Source: DASRSS01 sp035765515 (lineage in GTDB: Bacteria; Actinomycetota; Actinomycetes; Mycobacteriales; Jatrophihabitantaceae). From it: DNA of 64,000 bases. The first letter of the stretch is position 1, and each line of letters opens with the position of its first letter. This document shows, piece after piece, positions 24,836 through 33,809 of this stretch. The stretch is taken from contig DASTXN010000013.1 of NCBI GenBank assembly GCA_035765515.1, positions 1 through 64,000 on the forward strand, written 5' to 3'. The position numbers were made by a program, and so were the translations under genes. Below the pieces are notes generated by a model that had not been told where the DNA came from, ran no database searches, and saw only the letters and a list, made by a program, of their open reading frames with translations.

Positions 24836-25567
24836 TCAAGCGGGGGCGGCGACGGCGCGGACCAGCGTGGCGTACGCGATCACGTTGACGTCCACGTCGA
24901 CGCCGTCGCGCACTCCGCAGGTGATCAGCACGATGCGGCCGGGCGTGCGCTCGTTCATCACCGAGTGCACGTCCGCCGCGCGTTCCTTGCTGACGGCGAA
25001 GGCCCGCGTCACGCGATACGTGAGCCGCCCGTTCGGGGTCCGCAGCGTGATCGTGTAGCCGTCGAGGTTCGTGACCGGATAGATGGGCACGCCGTTCTCG
25101 TGGTGCGGGTGCCGCAGCCGTACCTGGCGCATCGCGAGCTCGGACATCGGGTTCAGCACCTCGTTCGGGTCCTCCGCCCAGGCATGGCCGAGCACGTAGC
25201 TCGTGCCGCGCGACGGGTTGCCGGGCGCGACGCCGAAATCCTTCTTGACCCAGCAGACCGTGTGGTGCTGCTCGCCCGGTGGGTCCAGCGGTCGTACGTA
25301 CGGCATCGGGCAGACGTGCGCCGCGATGCGGAACTTCGGGCCGGCCATCACGAACGCGGTCGGCGTGGCCGGTGCGACCGCGTCGAGCCGCGGAGCCGGC
25401 GGTGGCGTGCTGGCGACGTGAACCGGCGCAGCACTCGTCGGTGCAGCCGCCGGCTGGTGGGCCGCCGCGGGAGGAGCGTGCCCCGGTCGCAGCGCGAGCG
25501 CAGTGAGCACCGCCGCGACCGCGACGGCGCACGTCGTCGCAGTCACCTGCCAGCCGCGTCGCCTCAT
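24836..25567 (-). CDS. Sortase-family transpeptidase
   Basis: The 243-residue product has an N-terminal membrane anchor (residues 8-26) and a Pro/Ala-rich linker to about residue 70. The sortase barrel has His128 (YVLGHAW), Cys217 (VLITCG) and a nearby Arg220. Sortases join secreted proteins to the cell wall. The class is unclear, and no LPxTG-like substrate or pilin gene is adjacent. I chose the ATG at 25567; a TTG at 25627 would add 20 basic residues. Confidence 0.8.
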   Translation of the reverse strand: MRRRGWQVTATTCAVAVAAVLTALALRPGHAPPAAAHQPAAAPTSAAPVHVASTPPPAPRLDAVAPATPTAFVMAGPKFRIAAHVCPMPYVRPLDPPGEQHHTVCWVKKDFGVAPGNPSRGTSYVLGHAWAEDPNEVLNPMSELAMRQVRLRHPHHENGVPIYPVTNLDGYTITLRTPNGRLTYRVTRAFAVSKERAADVHSVMNERTPGRIVLITCGVRDGVDVDVNVIAYATLVRAVAAPA

Positions 25568-25638
25568 CGCCTGCCAGGATAGGCGCGCTCCCCGCGGCCC
25601 GACGGTGCGGCGAGGGCGCCTGATCAAGGAGGCCAGCC

Positions 25639-26193
25639 ATGTGGCACGACATGTTCGCCCAGGAGATCCCGTTCGACGAGAAGCTGATCCGGACGGTCGC
25701 CATCTACGCGCTCGTCGCGGTATTGCTGCGCGCGACCGGAAAGCGCGGGTTGTCCGGACTGAACAGCCTGGACGTCGTGGTCATGTTCCTGCTGTCCAAC
25801 GTCGTGCAGAACGCCATCATCGGGCCGGACAACAGCATCACCGGCGGCATCATCGGCGCCGTGACCCTCGTGGTGGTGAACTCCGTCGTGAACCGCGCCG
25901 CGCTGCGCAGTGACCGGTTCTCGAGGATCTTCGACGGCCGTGATACCCCGGTGATCGTGAACGGCAGGGTCGATGAACGCGCCGTCCGCCGGCTCGGGCT
26001 GCGCCGGCACGACCTGGATCACGCGGTGCGGCTGCAGAACGGCGACGACCTGCGCCAGGTTGAGTCGGGCGTCTTCGATCCCGGCGGTCAGCTGATCTTG
26101 AGCCTGAAGGAATCCGCGCAGGGGGCCACCAAGCGCGACGTCGAGGAACTGCGGGCCCAGCTGAACCGCATCGAGCAGCTGTTGGGCAGATAG
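25639..26193 (+). CDS. DUF421 (YetF-like) membrane protein
   Basis: The 184-residue product has two or three N-terminal membrane segments (about residues 15-32, 42-60 and 68-86). A cytoplasmic domain with the DUF421 segments RVDERAVRRLGLRRHDLDHAVR and GVFDPGGQLILSLKE follows. The C terminus is a short coiled coil. Function in this family is poorly known. It precedes icmA on the same strand, but a promoter-like palindrome lies between. Confidence 0.85.
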   Translation: MWHDMFAQEIPFDEKLIRTVAIYALVAVLLRATGKRGLSGLNSLDVVVMFLLSNVVQNAIIGPDNSITGGIIGAVTLVVVNSVVNRAALRSDRFSRIFDGRDTPVIVNGRVDERAVRRLGLRRHDLDHAVRLQNGDDLRQVESGVFDPGGQLILSLKESAQGATKRDVEELRAQLNRIEQLLGR

Positions 26194-26205
26194 TAGGACG
26201 TCCTA
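26194..26205. promoter_or_regulatory. 12-bp palindrome upstream of icmA (candidate operator)
   Basis: TAGGACGTCCTA is a perfect palindrome starting at the end of the DUF421 gene. It is followed at 26207-26212 by TAAACT, a plausible -10 element, 53 bases before the icmA start. This position fits a repressor site. The binding protein is unknown. Confidence 0.4.
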
Positions 26206-26265
26206 GTAAACTGGTCGGCGTCCCGCGCAGAATGCCGAGTACCTACTTCTCTAGGGTCGAGGATC

Positions 26266-27933
26266 ATGGACGCTGAGCAGATCGCCGCAGGCCGCGCACG
26301 CTGGCAGGAGCGGTATGACGCCGCCCGAAAGGCCGAGCGCGACTTCACCACGCTGTCCGGTGTCGAGGTCGAGCCGCTGTACGGCCCGACCGGCGCGGAC
26401 GACCGGTTCGAGCGCATCGGCTGGCCGGGGGAGTACCCGTTCACGCGCGGCATCCACCCGACCGGCTACCGCGGCAAGCCGTGGACCATCCGTCAGTTCG
26501 CCGGCTTCGGGAACGCGCAGCAGACGAACGAGCGCTACAAGATGATCCTGGCCGAAGGCGGCGGCGGGCTGTCCGTCGCGTTCGACATGCCGACGCTGAT
26601 GGGACGCGACTCGGACGACGCCCGCGCCCTCGGCGAGGTCGGGCACTGCGGCGTCGCGATCGACTCCGCCGCGGACATGCAGGTGCTCTTCGACGGTATC
26701 GACCTGGCTGCGACGACGACCTCGATGACGATCAGTGGACCGGCAGTCCCGGTGTTCTGCATGTACGTCGTCGCCGCCGAACGGCAGGGTGCGGACACGT
26801 CCAAGCTGAACGGCACGCTGCAGACGGACATCTTCAAGGAGTACATCGCGCAGAAGGAGTGGATCTATCCGCCGGAGCCGCACCTGAAGCTGATCGGCGA
26901 CCTGATGGAGTACGTCGACGCGAACATTCCGGCGTACAAACCCCTTTCGGTGTCGGGGTATCACATCCGCGAGGCCGGTTCGACTGCTGCGCAGGAGCTG
27001 GCCTTCACGCTCGCCGACGGGTTCGGTTACGTCGAACTCGGGCTGTCCCGCGGCCTGGACATCGAGCGGTTTGCACCCGGCCTGTCGTTCTTCTTCGACG
27101 CGCACATCGACTTCTTCGAGGAGATCGCGAAGCTGCGCGCGGCGCGACGCATCTGGGCGCGCTGGATGCGTGACGTCTATGGCGCGAAGACCGATCGCGC
27201 GCAGTGGCTGCGGTTCCACACCCAGACCGCGGGCGTGTCGCTGACCGCCCAGCAGCCGGAGAACAACATCGTGCGCACCGCGATCGAGGCACTCGCCGCA
27301 GTGATGGGCGGAACCAACTCGCTGCACACCAACGCGCTCGACGAGGTGCTGGCGCTGCCGTCCGAGAAGGCGGCGCAGATCGCCTTGCGCACGCAGCAGG
27401 TGATCGCGGAGGAGACGGGCGTCCTGAACGTGGCGGACCCGCTCGGCGGCTCGTGGTACGTGGAGGCGCTGACCGACCGCCTCGAGGCCGAGGCGGAGCA
27501 GATCTTCGCGCGGATCAAGGAGCTCGGCGGCGACGGCACGATCACGTCCGGGTTGCTGCGCGGCATCGAGGAGGGCTGGTTCATCGGCGAGATCGCCGAC
27601 TCCGCGTTCGCGTACCAGGTGGCGCTGGAGAAGGGCGACAAGCGCGTGGTCGGCGTCAACACATTGACCGGCGATGTCGGCGCGCCGCTGGAGATCCTGC
27701 GCGTCTCGCACGAGGTCGAGCTTGCGCAACGCGAGGTGGTGGCAGCCCGACGGGCGCAGCGCGACCAGGCTGCGGTGGACGCGGCCCTGGCCCGGATGGT
27801 CGCGGCCGCCGAGGCGGACGAGAACACCGTCCCGCACATGCTGGACGCGGTGCGCGCCGAGGCCACGCTCGGCGAGATCTGCAACGCGTTCAAGCCGCTC
27901 TGGGGCGAGTACCGCGAACCCGCCCGCTTCTGA
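26266..27933 (+). CDS. icmA: Isobutyryl-CoA mutase large subunit
   Basis: It interconverts isobutyryl-CoA and n-butyryl-CoA with adenosylcobalamin. The 555-residue product is a stand-alone mutase barrel without a B12-binding domain. Two positions that set substrate choice identify it: Phe78 (TIRQFAGF) and Gln196 (KEYIAQKEW), where methylmalonyl-CoA mutase has Tyr89 and Arg207. The spacing of 118 residues is identical. The small B12-binding subunit icmB is not in this window. It ends before palindromic copy B. Confidence 0.92.
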   Translation: MDAEQIAAGRARWQERYDAARKAERDFTTLSGVEVEPLYGPTGADDRFERIGWPGEYPFTRGIHPTGYRGKPWTIRQFAGFGNAQQTNERYKMILAEGGGGLSVAFDMPTLMGRDSDDARALGEVGHCGVAIDSAADMQVLFDGIDLAATTTSMTISGPAVPVFCMYVVAAERQGADTSKLNGTLQTDIFKEYIAQKEWIYPPEPHLKLIGDLMEYVDANIPAYKPLSVSGYHIREAGSTAAQELAFTLADGFGYVELGLSRGLDIERFAPGLSFFFDAHIDFFEEIAKLRAARRIWARWMRDVYGAKTDRAQWLRFHTQTAGVSLTAQQPENNIVRTAIEALAAVMGGTNSLHTNALDEVLALPSEKAAQIALRTQQVIAEETGVLNVADPLGGSWYVEALTDRLEAEAEQIFARIKELGGDGTITSGLLRGIEEGWFIGEIADSAFAYQVALEKGDKRVVGVNTLTGDVGAPLEILRVSHEVELAQREVVAARRAQRDQAAVDAALARMVAAAEADENTVPHMLDAVRAEATLGEICNAFKPLWGEYREPARF

Positions 27934-27954
27934 GCGTTACGGACAAGGCCTTCG

Positions 27955-28022
27955 CGAGTGGCGCGTTTGGGTGCCGAGTGGCGCGATATTTCGCACCACT
28001 CGAAGGGGTAATGCGCCACTCG
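27955..28022 (+). repeat. Nested palindromic element, copy B
   Basis: This is a 68-bp element between the convergent ends of icmA and hrpA. Units GAGTGGCGCG lie at 27956 and 27976; GCACCACTC (one mismatch) lies at 27993 and GCGCCACTC at 28013. The inner loop is GATATTTC. The 20-bp unit spacing and right flank CGCGTGGGC match copies A and C. Confidence 0.9.
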
Positions 28023-28042
28023 CGTGGGCAGTTGACACCTGG

Positions 28043-31000
28043 TCAGGGTGCGATCGCGTCGATGGCGCGGTAGATGCGCTGCTCGCTCACCGGACGCGCC
28101 GTCCCCAGCTGCTGCGCCCACAGGCTGACCCGCAGCTCCTCGATCAGCCAGCCGATGTCGGTCACGTCCGGAGCGGCGGCGCGGCTGGCCGGTAGCGCGG
28201 CGCGGAGCTCGGTGTAGGCCTGCGTGACAGCGGCGATGCGCTGCATGCGACCGCGGTCCACGTCCACATCGCGCGGGAGCAGTTCTAGCCGCCGACCTAT
28301 CGCGCTGATGTAGCGCGCCAGGTCGCGCAGCCGCGCAGCTCCGGTCGCGGCGACGAAACCGGCGGGCAGCAGCCGCTGCAACTGCTCGCGGATGTCCTCG
28401 ACCGCGTGCGCCTGAGCGGGACTCGGCCTCGCCGGCAACGCGCGCCGGACGTCGTGCGCGGCAGCGAGCACGCGCTCGACCAGGGCGGTGACCGCGAGCG
28501 TCCTGGGCACGATGTCCGCGGCGACCGCTGCGCGCCTGGCGGCGAACTCGGTGCGCGTCCAGGGGAGCGCCTCGCCGACGATCGCGTCGACCGCGGCGTC
28601 GGCGCAGTCGTCCAGCAGAGGTGTGAGGCCCCCATCCGGATTGCTGCTCAGCAGCAGCCGGGCCCGCGTCGCCAGCGAGCGCTCAACGGCCTTCACCGGC
28701 GACGGCGTGGTGAGCCGCAGCAGGCGCCGCACACCGAGCGGCATCGCTGCGGCCTGCTCGGACGCGGTGGCGAATACCCGGACGGCCGCGGTCGCGCCCT
28801 CGTCGACCAGCGCCGGGTAGCCGCGGACCACGTGCTCGGCGTGTGTGCGTTCGACCTCGCGGGGCAACGTGTCGAGGTCGTCCGGCCAGTCGCGCAGGCC
28901 GGTGCGTTCCAGCTCGCCGGCCACCGCTGCGGCGACGGCGGCGCGCACGGGTGCGGCGAGCTCCTCGCGCAGCGCGGCCAGGTCCTTGCCGCGCGCGATC
29001 ACCTCGCCGGACGCGTCCTCGACCGAGAAGGTCATGCGCAGGTGGGCGGGCAGCTTGTCCAGGTCGAACGCGTCCAGTGGCACGAGCACGCCGGTGCGCC
29101 GGTGCAGCTCGCGCTGCAGCCCGTCCAAAAGGGGTTCCTGGCCGGGGTCCAGCGCGGTCAGCACGGCGCGCGCGGTATCGGGGATCGGGACGAACGAGCG
29201 GCGCAGCTCCTTGGGCAGCGAGCGCAGCAGCGCGATCACCAGCTCCTCCCGCAGCGCCGGTACCTGCCAGCTGAACTGTTCGCCGCCGAGGCGGGCGAGC
29301 ACGTCCACCGGCACGTGCACGGTCACGCCGTCGTCCTCGGTGCCGGGCTCGAAGCGGTAGCTCACCGGCAGCGTGAGATCGCCCGCCTGCCACGTATCCG
29401 TCGCCTCGGCAGGCGTCTCGTGTGCGAGCAGGTCGTCGCGTGTCAGCGTGAGCAGGTCCGGGGTGCGGTGGCGCTGCTTCTTCCACCACGCGTCGAAGTG
29501 CCGTGCCGACACCACGTTCGCCGGAATCCGCTGATCGTAGAAGGCGAAAATCGTGTCGTCGCCGACGAGAAGGTCCCGCCTGCGAGTGCGCTCCTCGAGC
29601 GTCTCCAGCTCCTCGCGCAGCGCCCGGTTGTCGCGGAAGAAATGGTGCCGACTCATCCAGTCGCCCTCGACGAGTGCGTTCCGGATGAACAGCTCGCGCG
29701 CCTCGGCCGGCTCGACGCTCGCGTAGCCGACGCGGCGCCGCGGCACGAGCGGCAGGCCGTAGAGCGTCACCCGCTCGTACGCCATCGCGGCGCCGCGCCG
29801 GGAGTCCCAGTGCGGCTCGCTGTACGTGCGCGCCACGAGGTGTTCGGCCAGCCGCTCGACGTCCACGGGATCGATGCGCGCCGCGATGCGTCCGAACAGC
29901 CGGCTGGTCTCGACCAGCTCGGCCACCACCACCCACCGTGGCGGCCTCGCTGATAGGGACGAGCCCGGCGCGATCACGAACCGCGAGTTGCGCGCGCCGA
30001 GGAACTGCCTGGACTCGGCCTCGCGCATGCCGATGTGGCCGAGCAGCCCGGCGAGCAGCGCGGCATGGACGCGGGACGGGTCGGCCGGTTCGTCCGCGTC
30101 GGACGACTCGACGATGTCGATGCTGCGGGCGATGGTGCGCAGCTGGCCGACCAGGTCCTGCCACTCGCGGATGCGCAGGTAGTGCAGGAACTCGTCCCGG
30201 CACAGCCGCCTGAACTGGTTGCCGGACAGATCGCGGCGCTGCGCGCGCAGGTAGTTCCAGAGGTTGAGGTACGCGAGGAAGTCCGAGTGTTCGTCGGCGA
30301 ACCGCGCGTGCTTCTGCCGCGCTGCGTCCTCGTGCTCGGACGGGCGCTCGCGCGGGTCGGGGATGGTGAGCGCCGCGGCGATCACGAGCACCTCGCGCAC
30401 GCAGCCTTCTCGCTGCGACTGCAGGATCATCCGGCCGATGCGCGGGTCGACCGGCAGCCGGGCCAGCCGCCGTCCGAGTTCGGTGATCTTGCCGTCGCTG
30501 TCGAACGCGCCGAGCTCCTGCAGCAGCGCCACGCCGTCGCGCACGCTGCGCCGGTCCGGCGGGTCGAGGAACGGGAAGTTCGCGACGTCACCGAGTCGGA
30601 GCGCGGCCATCTGCAGCAGCACCGCGGACAGGTTGGTACGCAGGATCTCGGGCTCGGTGAAGCGTAGCCGCGACGCGAAGTCCTGTTCGGAGTAGAGCCG
30701 GATGCAGATGCCGTTCGCGGTGCGCCCGCACCGTCCGGCGCGCTGCCCCGCGGACGCCTGCGAGATCGGCTCGATCGGCAGCCGCTGCACCTTCGTCCGC
30801 CGGCTGTACCGCGAGATGCGTGCGGTTCCCGGATCGATCACGTACTTGATCCCGGGGACGGTCAGCGACGTCTCGGCGACGTTGGTGGCCAGCACGATCC
30901 GTCTTCGCGTATGCGCGTCGAACACCCGCTGCTGCTCGGCCGTCGGCAGCCGCGCGTAGAGCGGCAGCACCTCGGTGTCGTAGAAGTCGGCTGCGCGCAG

Positions 31001-31876
31001 CGCCTCGGCCGCGTCGCGGATCTCGCGCTCGCCGGACAGGAAGACGAGCACGTCACCTCTTCCCTCGGCGTCGAGTTCGCGGACGGCTTCGGTGATCGCC
31101 TCGATCTGGTCGCGCGGTTCGCGGCGGACGATGTCGTGATCGGGATCGTCCGCGTCGCTGTCGTCATCGTCCGAGCGCTGCGGAGCGTCCGGTTCGAGCG
31201 GGCGGTAACGGACCTCGACCGGATAGGTGCGCCCGGACACCTCGACGACCGGGACGTAGCGCCCGGGCGCGGCGAAGTGCTCGGCGAAGCGGTGCGGATC
31301 GATGGTCGCGGACGTGATGATCAGCTTGAGGTCGGGACGGCGCGGCAGCAGGTCGTGCAGGTAGCCGAGCAGGAAGTCGACGTTCAGGCTGCGCTCGTGT
31401 GCCTCGTCGATGATAAGCGTGTCGTAGCGGCGCAGCATCCGGTCGCGCTGGATCTCGGCGAGCAGGATGCCGTCGGTCATCAGCTTGACCAGCGTGCGGT
31501 CACTGACCTGATCGGTGAAGCGGACCGAGTAGCCGACCACGTCGCCGAGCGGTGTGCCGAGTTCGTCGGCGATCCGCTGGGCGACGGTGCGCGCGGCGAG
31601 GCGACGCGGCTGGGTGTGCCCGATCAGGCCCTGGACGCCGCGGCCGAGCTCGAGGCAGATCTTGGGCAGCTGCGTGGTTTTGCCCGAGCCGGTCTCGCCG
31701 GCGACGATCACCACCTGGTGCTCGCCGATCGCCGCCGCGAGTTCCTCGCGCAGCGCGCTGACCGGCAGGTCCGGATACGTGATCTCCGGTACGGCCGCGC
31801 GGCGCGCCGCGATCAGCTCTTCACGCCGCGCGGCACGCTCGCGATGGTGCGCGCGTTCGCGCGGACGTCCGGCCAC
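28043..31876 (-). CDS. hrpA: ATP-dependent RNA helicase HrpA
   Basis: This DEAH-box helicase acts on RNA and ribosome-linked processes. The 1277-residue product has Walker A GETGSGKTTQLPK (about residues 60-72), the DEAH box IIDEAHERS, SATIDPHRF, a helicase C domain (ATNVAETSLTVPGIKYVIDPG and QRAGRCGR), the HA2/OB-fold region and the long HrpA-specific C-terminal domain. An acidic insertion (SDDDDSDADDPDHD) lies near residues 235-250. The start is a GTG. The full-length family size suggests an intact gene. Confidence 0.95.
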   Translation of the reverse strand: MAGRPRERAHHRERAARREELIAARRAAVPEITYPDLPVSALREELAAAIGEHQVVIVAGETGSGKTTQLPKICLELGRGVQGLIGHTQPRRLAARTVAQRIADELGTPLGDVVGYSVRFTDQVSDRTLVKLMTDGILLAEIQRDRMLRRYDTLIIDEAHERSLNVDFLLGYLHDLLPRRPDLKLIITSATIDPHRFAEHFAAPGRYVPVVEVSGRTYPVEVRYRPLEPDAPQRSDDDDSDADDPDHDIVRREPRDQIEAITEAVRELDAEGRGDVLVFLSGEREIRDAAEALRAADFYDTEVLPLYARLPTAEQQRVFDAHTRRRIVLATNVAETSLTVPGIKYVIDPGTARISRYSRRTKVQRLPIEPISQASAGQRAGRCGRTANGICIRLYSEQDFASRLRFTEPEILRTNLSAVLLQMAALRLGDVANFPFLDPPDRRSVRDGVALLQELGAFDSDGKITELGRRLARLPVDPRIGRMILQSQREGCVREVLVIAAALTIPDPRERPSEHEDAARQKHARFADEHSDFLAYLNLWNYLRAQRRDLSGNQFRRLCRDEFLHYLRIREWQDLVGQLRTIARSIDIVESSDADEPADPSRVHAALLAGLLGHIGMREAESRQFLGARNSRFVIAPGSSLSARPPRWVVVAELVETSRLFGRIAARIDPVDVERLAEHLVARTYSEPHWDSRRGAAMAYERVTLYGLPLVPRRRVGYASVEPAEARELFIRNALVEGDWMSRHHFFRDNRALREELETLEERTRRRDLLVGDDTIFAFYDQRIPANVVSARHFDAWWKKQRHRTPDLLTLTRDDLLAHETPAEATDTWQAGDLTLPVSYRFEPGTEDDGVTVHVPVDVLARLGGEQFSWQVPALREELVIALLRSLPKELRRSFVPIPDTARAVLTALDPGQEPLLDGLQRELHRRTGVLVPLDAFDLDKLPAHLRMTFSVEDASGEVIARGKDLAALREELAAPVRAAVAAAVAGELERTGLRDWPDDLDTLPREVERTHAEHVVRGYPALVDEGATAAVRVFATASEQAAAMPLGVRRLLRLTTPSPVKAVERSLATRARLLLSSNPDGGLTPLLDDCADAAVDAIVGEALPWTRTEFAARRAAVAADIVPRTLAVTALVERVLAAAHDVRRALPARPSPAQAHAVEDIREQLQRLLPAGFVAATGAARLRDLARYISAIGRRLELLPRDVDVDRGRMQRIAAVTQAYTELRAALPASRAAAPDVTDIGWLIEELRVSLWAQQLGTARPVSEQRIYRAIDAIAP

Positions 31877-31898
31877 TCGCCCCAGGGTATTTCACCGC

Positions 31899-31964
31899 CG
31901 AGTGGGCATTTATCGCGCGAGTGGGCAGGTATAGGTGCCCACTGGGCCCGTAGGTGCCCACTCG
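31899..31964 (+). repeat. Nested palindromic element, diverged copy D
   Basis: This 66-bp element has the same architecture as copies A-C but different stem bases. GAGTGGGCA at 31900 and 31919 faces TGCCCACTG at 31936 and TGCCCACTC at 31955. The loop is 8 nt (GGTATAGG) and units start 19 bp apart on both sides. Stem changes occur on both arms, so pairing is kept. It lies downstream of echA and upstream of hrpA. Confidence 0.8.
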
Positions 31965-31994
31965 ACGGGCTGGCTGGACGACGCGCGCGCCTGA

Positions 31995-32750
31995 TCAGTC
32001 GGCTGCCGCGCCGTGGCGCCCGGCGCCGGCGGAGAACCGGGCGGCGCCCTGCAGCGCGTCGCCCAGCACACTCTGCCCGTGCGCGAACTCGCTCGCGAGC
32101 GCCGTCGCTTCGTCACCGCCGAACGTGTCGTAGACCGAGCGGCGGTCCGAACGCAGGCACGCCTGCGGCAGCGCGGCGAGCTGGTGCGCCAGCGCCTCCG
32201 CCTCGGCGCGTGCCTGCCCGGGCTCGACCACCCGGTTCACCAGACCGATGGCCAGCGCCTCCTCGGACGCGACCGCGCGCCCGGTCAGGATCAGGTCGAG
32301 CGCGCGCCCCAGCCCGACGATGCGCGGGAGCCGGACCGTCCCGCCGTCGATCAGCGGCACGCCCCAGCGCCGGCAGAAGACGCCGAGCACCGCGTCGGAT
32401 TCGGCGACCCGCAGGTCGCACCACAACGCCAGCTCCAGACCGCCCGCGACGGCGTGACCGCTGATCGCCGCGATGACCGGCTTGGACAGGGCCATCCGGC
32501 TCGCGCCCATCGGGCCGATCGCGGTCACGTCGGGGTTCAGCGGGTTGGACATGGCGTGCAGGTCGGCGCCGGCGCAGAACGTCCCGCCCGCCCCCCAGAG
32601 CACCGCGACGGAGGCCGACTCGTCGGCGTCGAACGCGGCGAACGCCTCGGCCAGCGCGGCGGCAGTCGGGCCGTCCACGGCGTTGCGCACCTCGGGCCGG
32701 TCCAGCACCACAGTGGTCACCGGTCCGTCCCGCTCCACGCGCACCGCCAT
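31995..32750 (-). CDS. Enoyl-CoA hydratase/isomerase family protein
   Basis: This is a crotonase-fold protein of 251 residues. The oxyanion-hole segments GGTFCAGADLHAM (near residue 62) and SGHAVAGGLELALWCDLRV (near residue 95) are present. The second catalytic position, usually Glu, reads WGVPLIDGGTVRLP here. The exact substrate is not predictable. I chose the ATG at 32750 (MAVRVERDG). Confidence 0.9.
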   Translation of the reverse strand: MAVRVERDGPVTTVVLDRPEVRNAVDGPTAAALAEAFAAFDADESASVAVLWGAGGTFCAGADLHAMSNPLNPDVTAIGPMGASRMALSKPVIAAISGHAVAGGLELALWCDLRVAESDAVLGVFCRRWGVPLIDGGTVRLPRIVGLGRALDLILTGRAVASEEALAIGLVNRVVEPGQARAEAEALAHQLAALPQACLRSDRRSVYDTFGGDEATALASEFAHGQSVLGDALQGAARFSAGAGRHGAAAD

Positions 32751-32766
32751 GACCGCACCGTATCCG

Positions 32767-32820
32767 GTTGGCCCCGTAGCAGGGCGACACGCCGGGTGGC
32801 GACCTGCTGCGGGGACCAAC
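32767..32820. promoter_or_regulatory. Long imperfect inverted repeat in a divergent promoter region
   Basis: GTTGGCCCCGTAGCAGG (32767-32783) pairs with CCTGCTGCGGGGACCAAC (32803-32820) apart from one mismatch and one extra base. The intervening 19 bases hold a further CGCC-GGGT-GGCG hairpin. It lies between the enoyl-CoA hydratase gene (start 32750, leftward) and the thioredoxin/TPR gene (start 32859, rightward). Confidence 0.5.
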
Positions 32821-32858
32821 AGTCAGCTGGGTGGCCGGGATCTGGGAAACTGGTGGGT

Positions 32859-33809
32859 ATGGCTCCCGCACAGCAACGTCGCCCCGCCCAGCCGAGCCCG
32901 GCGCTCACCGCGGCGATGGCCGGCGCCGTCGACCTGGCCGCGGTCAAGGCACGCTCGGAGGCCGCGGCCCGCGCTGCCGAGGCTCCGGCACCGGCGGCCG
33001 GTCAATACGTCGTCGACGTGACCGAGGCCAGCTTCCAGACCGAGGTGCTGGACCGCTCGTTCCAACTGCCCGTGTTGCTCTCGCTGTGGTCGGCGCGCTC
33101 CCCGGCAAGCGATCAGCTGAACGCGACGCTGGAGCAGCTCACCACGCAGCAGGCAGGCGCGCTCGTCCTCGCCAAGATCGAGGTCGACGCGAACATGGGC
33201 ATCGCGCAGGCGCTGCAACTGCGCGGCGTGCCGGCGGTGTTCGCGGTCATCGGCGGCCAACTGGTGCCCGGCTTCGAGGGCGCGTTGCCGGAGCCGCAGC
33301 TGCGCGAGTTCGTCGACGCGGTGCTGCAGGCCGGGCGCGAGGCCGGCCTGACCGGGGGCGGTGAGCCCGCGGGCGAGCAGGACGCGGCCGAGCCGCAGCA
33401 GCCGGAGGACCCGCGCTTCGACGCGGCCGAGGAGGCGCTGGCCGAGGGCGATTACGCGCTTGCCGCCGAGCGTTTCCAGGCGATCCTGGACGCCGAGCCG
33501 GCCAACGCCCAGGCCGCGCTCGCGCTACGGCAGGTCGCGCTGCTCGCCCGCGTGGCGGAGCTGGATCCGTCGGCTGCGACCACGGCGGCGCCCGACGACG
33601 TGCCGGGGCAGCTCGCCGCGGCGGACCTGGAGATGGCTGGCGGCAACGCCGAGGCCGCGCTGCAGCGCCTGCTCGCCCTGATCGTCCGGGTGACCGGCGA
33701 CGAGCGCGACCAGGTACGGCTGCGGCTGGTCGACTACTTCGACCTGCTCGGCCCGGAGGATCCGCTGGTGCCACCAGCGCGCCGGCAGATGGCAAGGGCG
33801 CTGTTCTGA
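32859..33809 (+). CDS. Thioredoxin-like/TPR protein without catalytic cysteines (CnoX/YbbN-like)
   Basis: The 316-residue product has a low-complexity N terminus (1-48). A thioredoxin fold (about residues 50-150) follows, in which the usual WCxxC site reads WSARSPAS, so both cysteines are Ser (81 and 84). It keeps the cis-Pro loop (RGVPAVFAV). Acidic linker residues lead to TPR-like helices (about 185-316). This matches the YbbN/CnoX family of holdase chaperones, here with no redox activity expected. The ATG at 32859 begins the conserved sequence. The stop overlaps the next gene as TGATG. Confidence 0.85.
   Translation: MAPAQQRRPAQPSPALTAAMAGAVDLAAVKARSEAAARAAEAPAPAAGQYVVDVTEASFQTEVLDRSFQLPVLLSLWSARSPASDQLNATLEQLTTQQAGALVLAKIEVDANMGIAQALQLRGVPAVFAVIGGQLVPGFEGALPEPQLREFVDAVLQAGREAGLTGGGEPAGEQDAAEPQQPEDPRFDAAEEALAEGDYALAAERFQAILDAEPANAQAALALRQVALLARVAELDPSAATTAAPDDVPGQLAAADLEMAGGNAEAALQRLLALIVRVTGDERDQVRLRLVDYFDLLGPEDPLVPPARRQMARALF

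Noticed and set aside
24618..25703. Frameshifted sortase continuing into the Ala/Gly-rich frame
   Set aside because: The sortase frame is intact with a full set of catalytic residues and a natural stop, so no frameshift is needed.
27966..28042. Simple intrinsic terminator between icmA and hrpA
   Set aside because: It may act as one, but the strict spacing, flank conservation and non-terminator copies elsewhere are not explained by a terminator alone.
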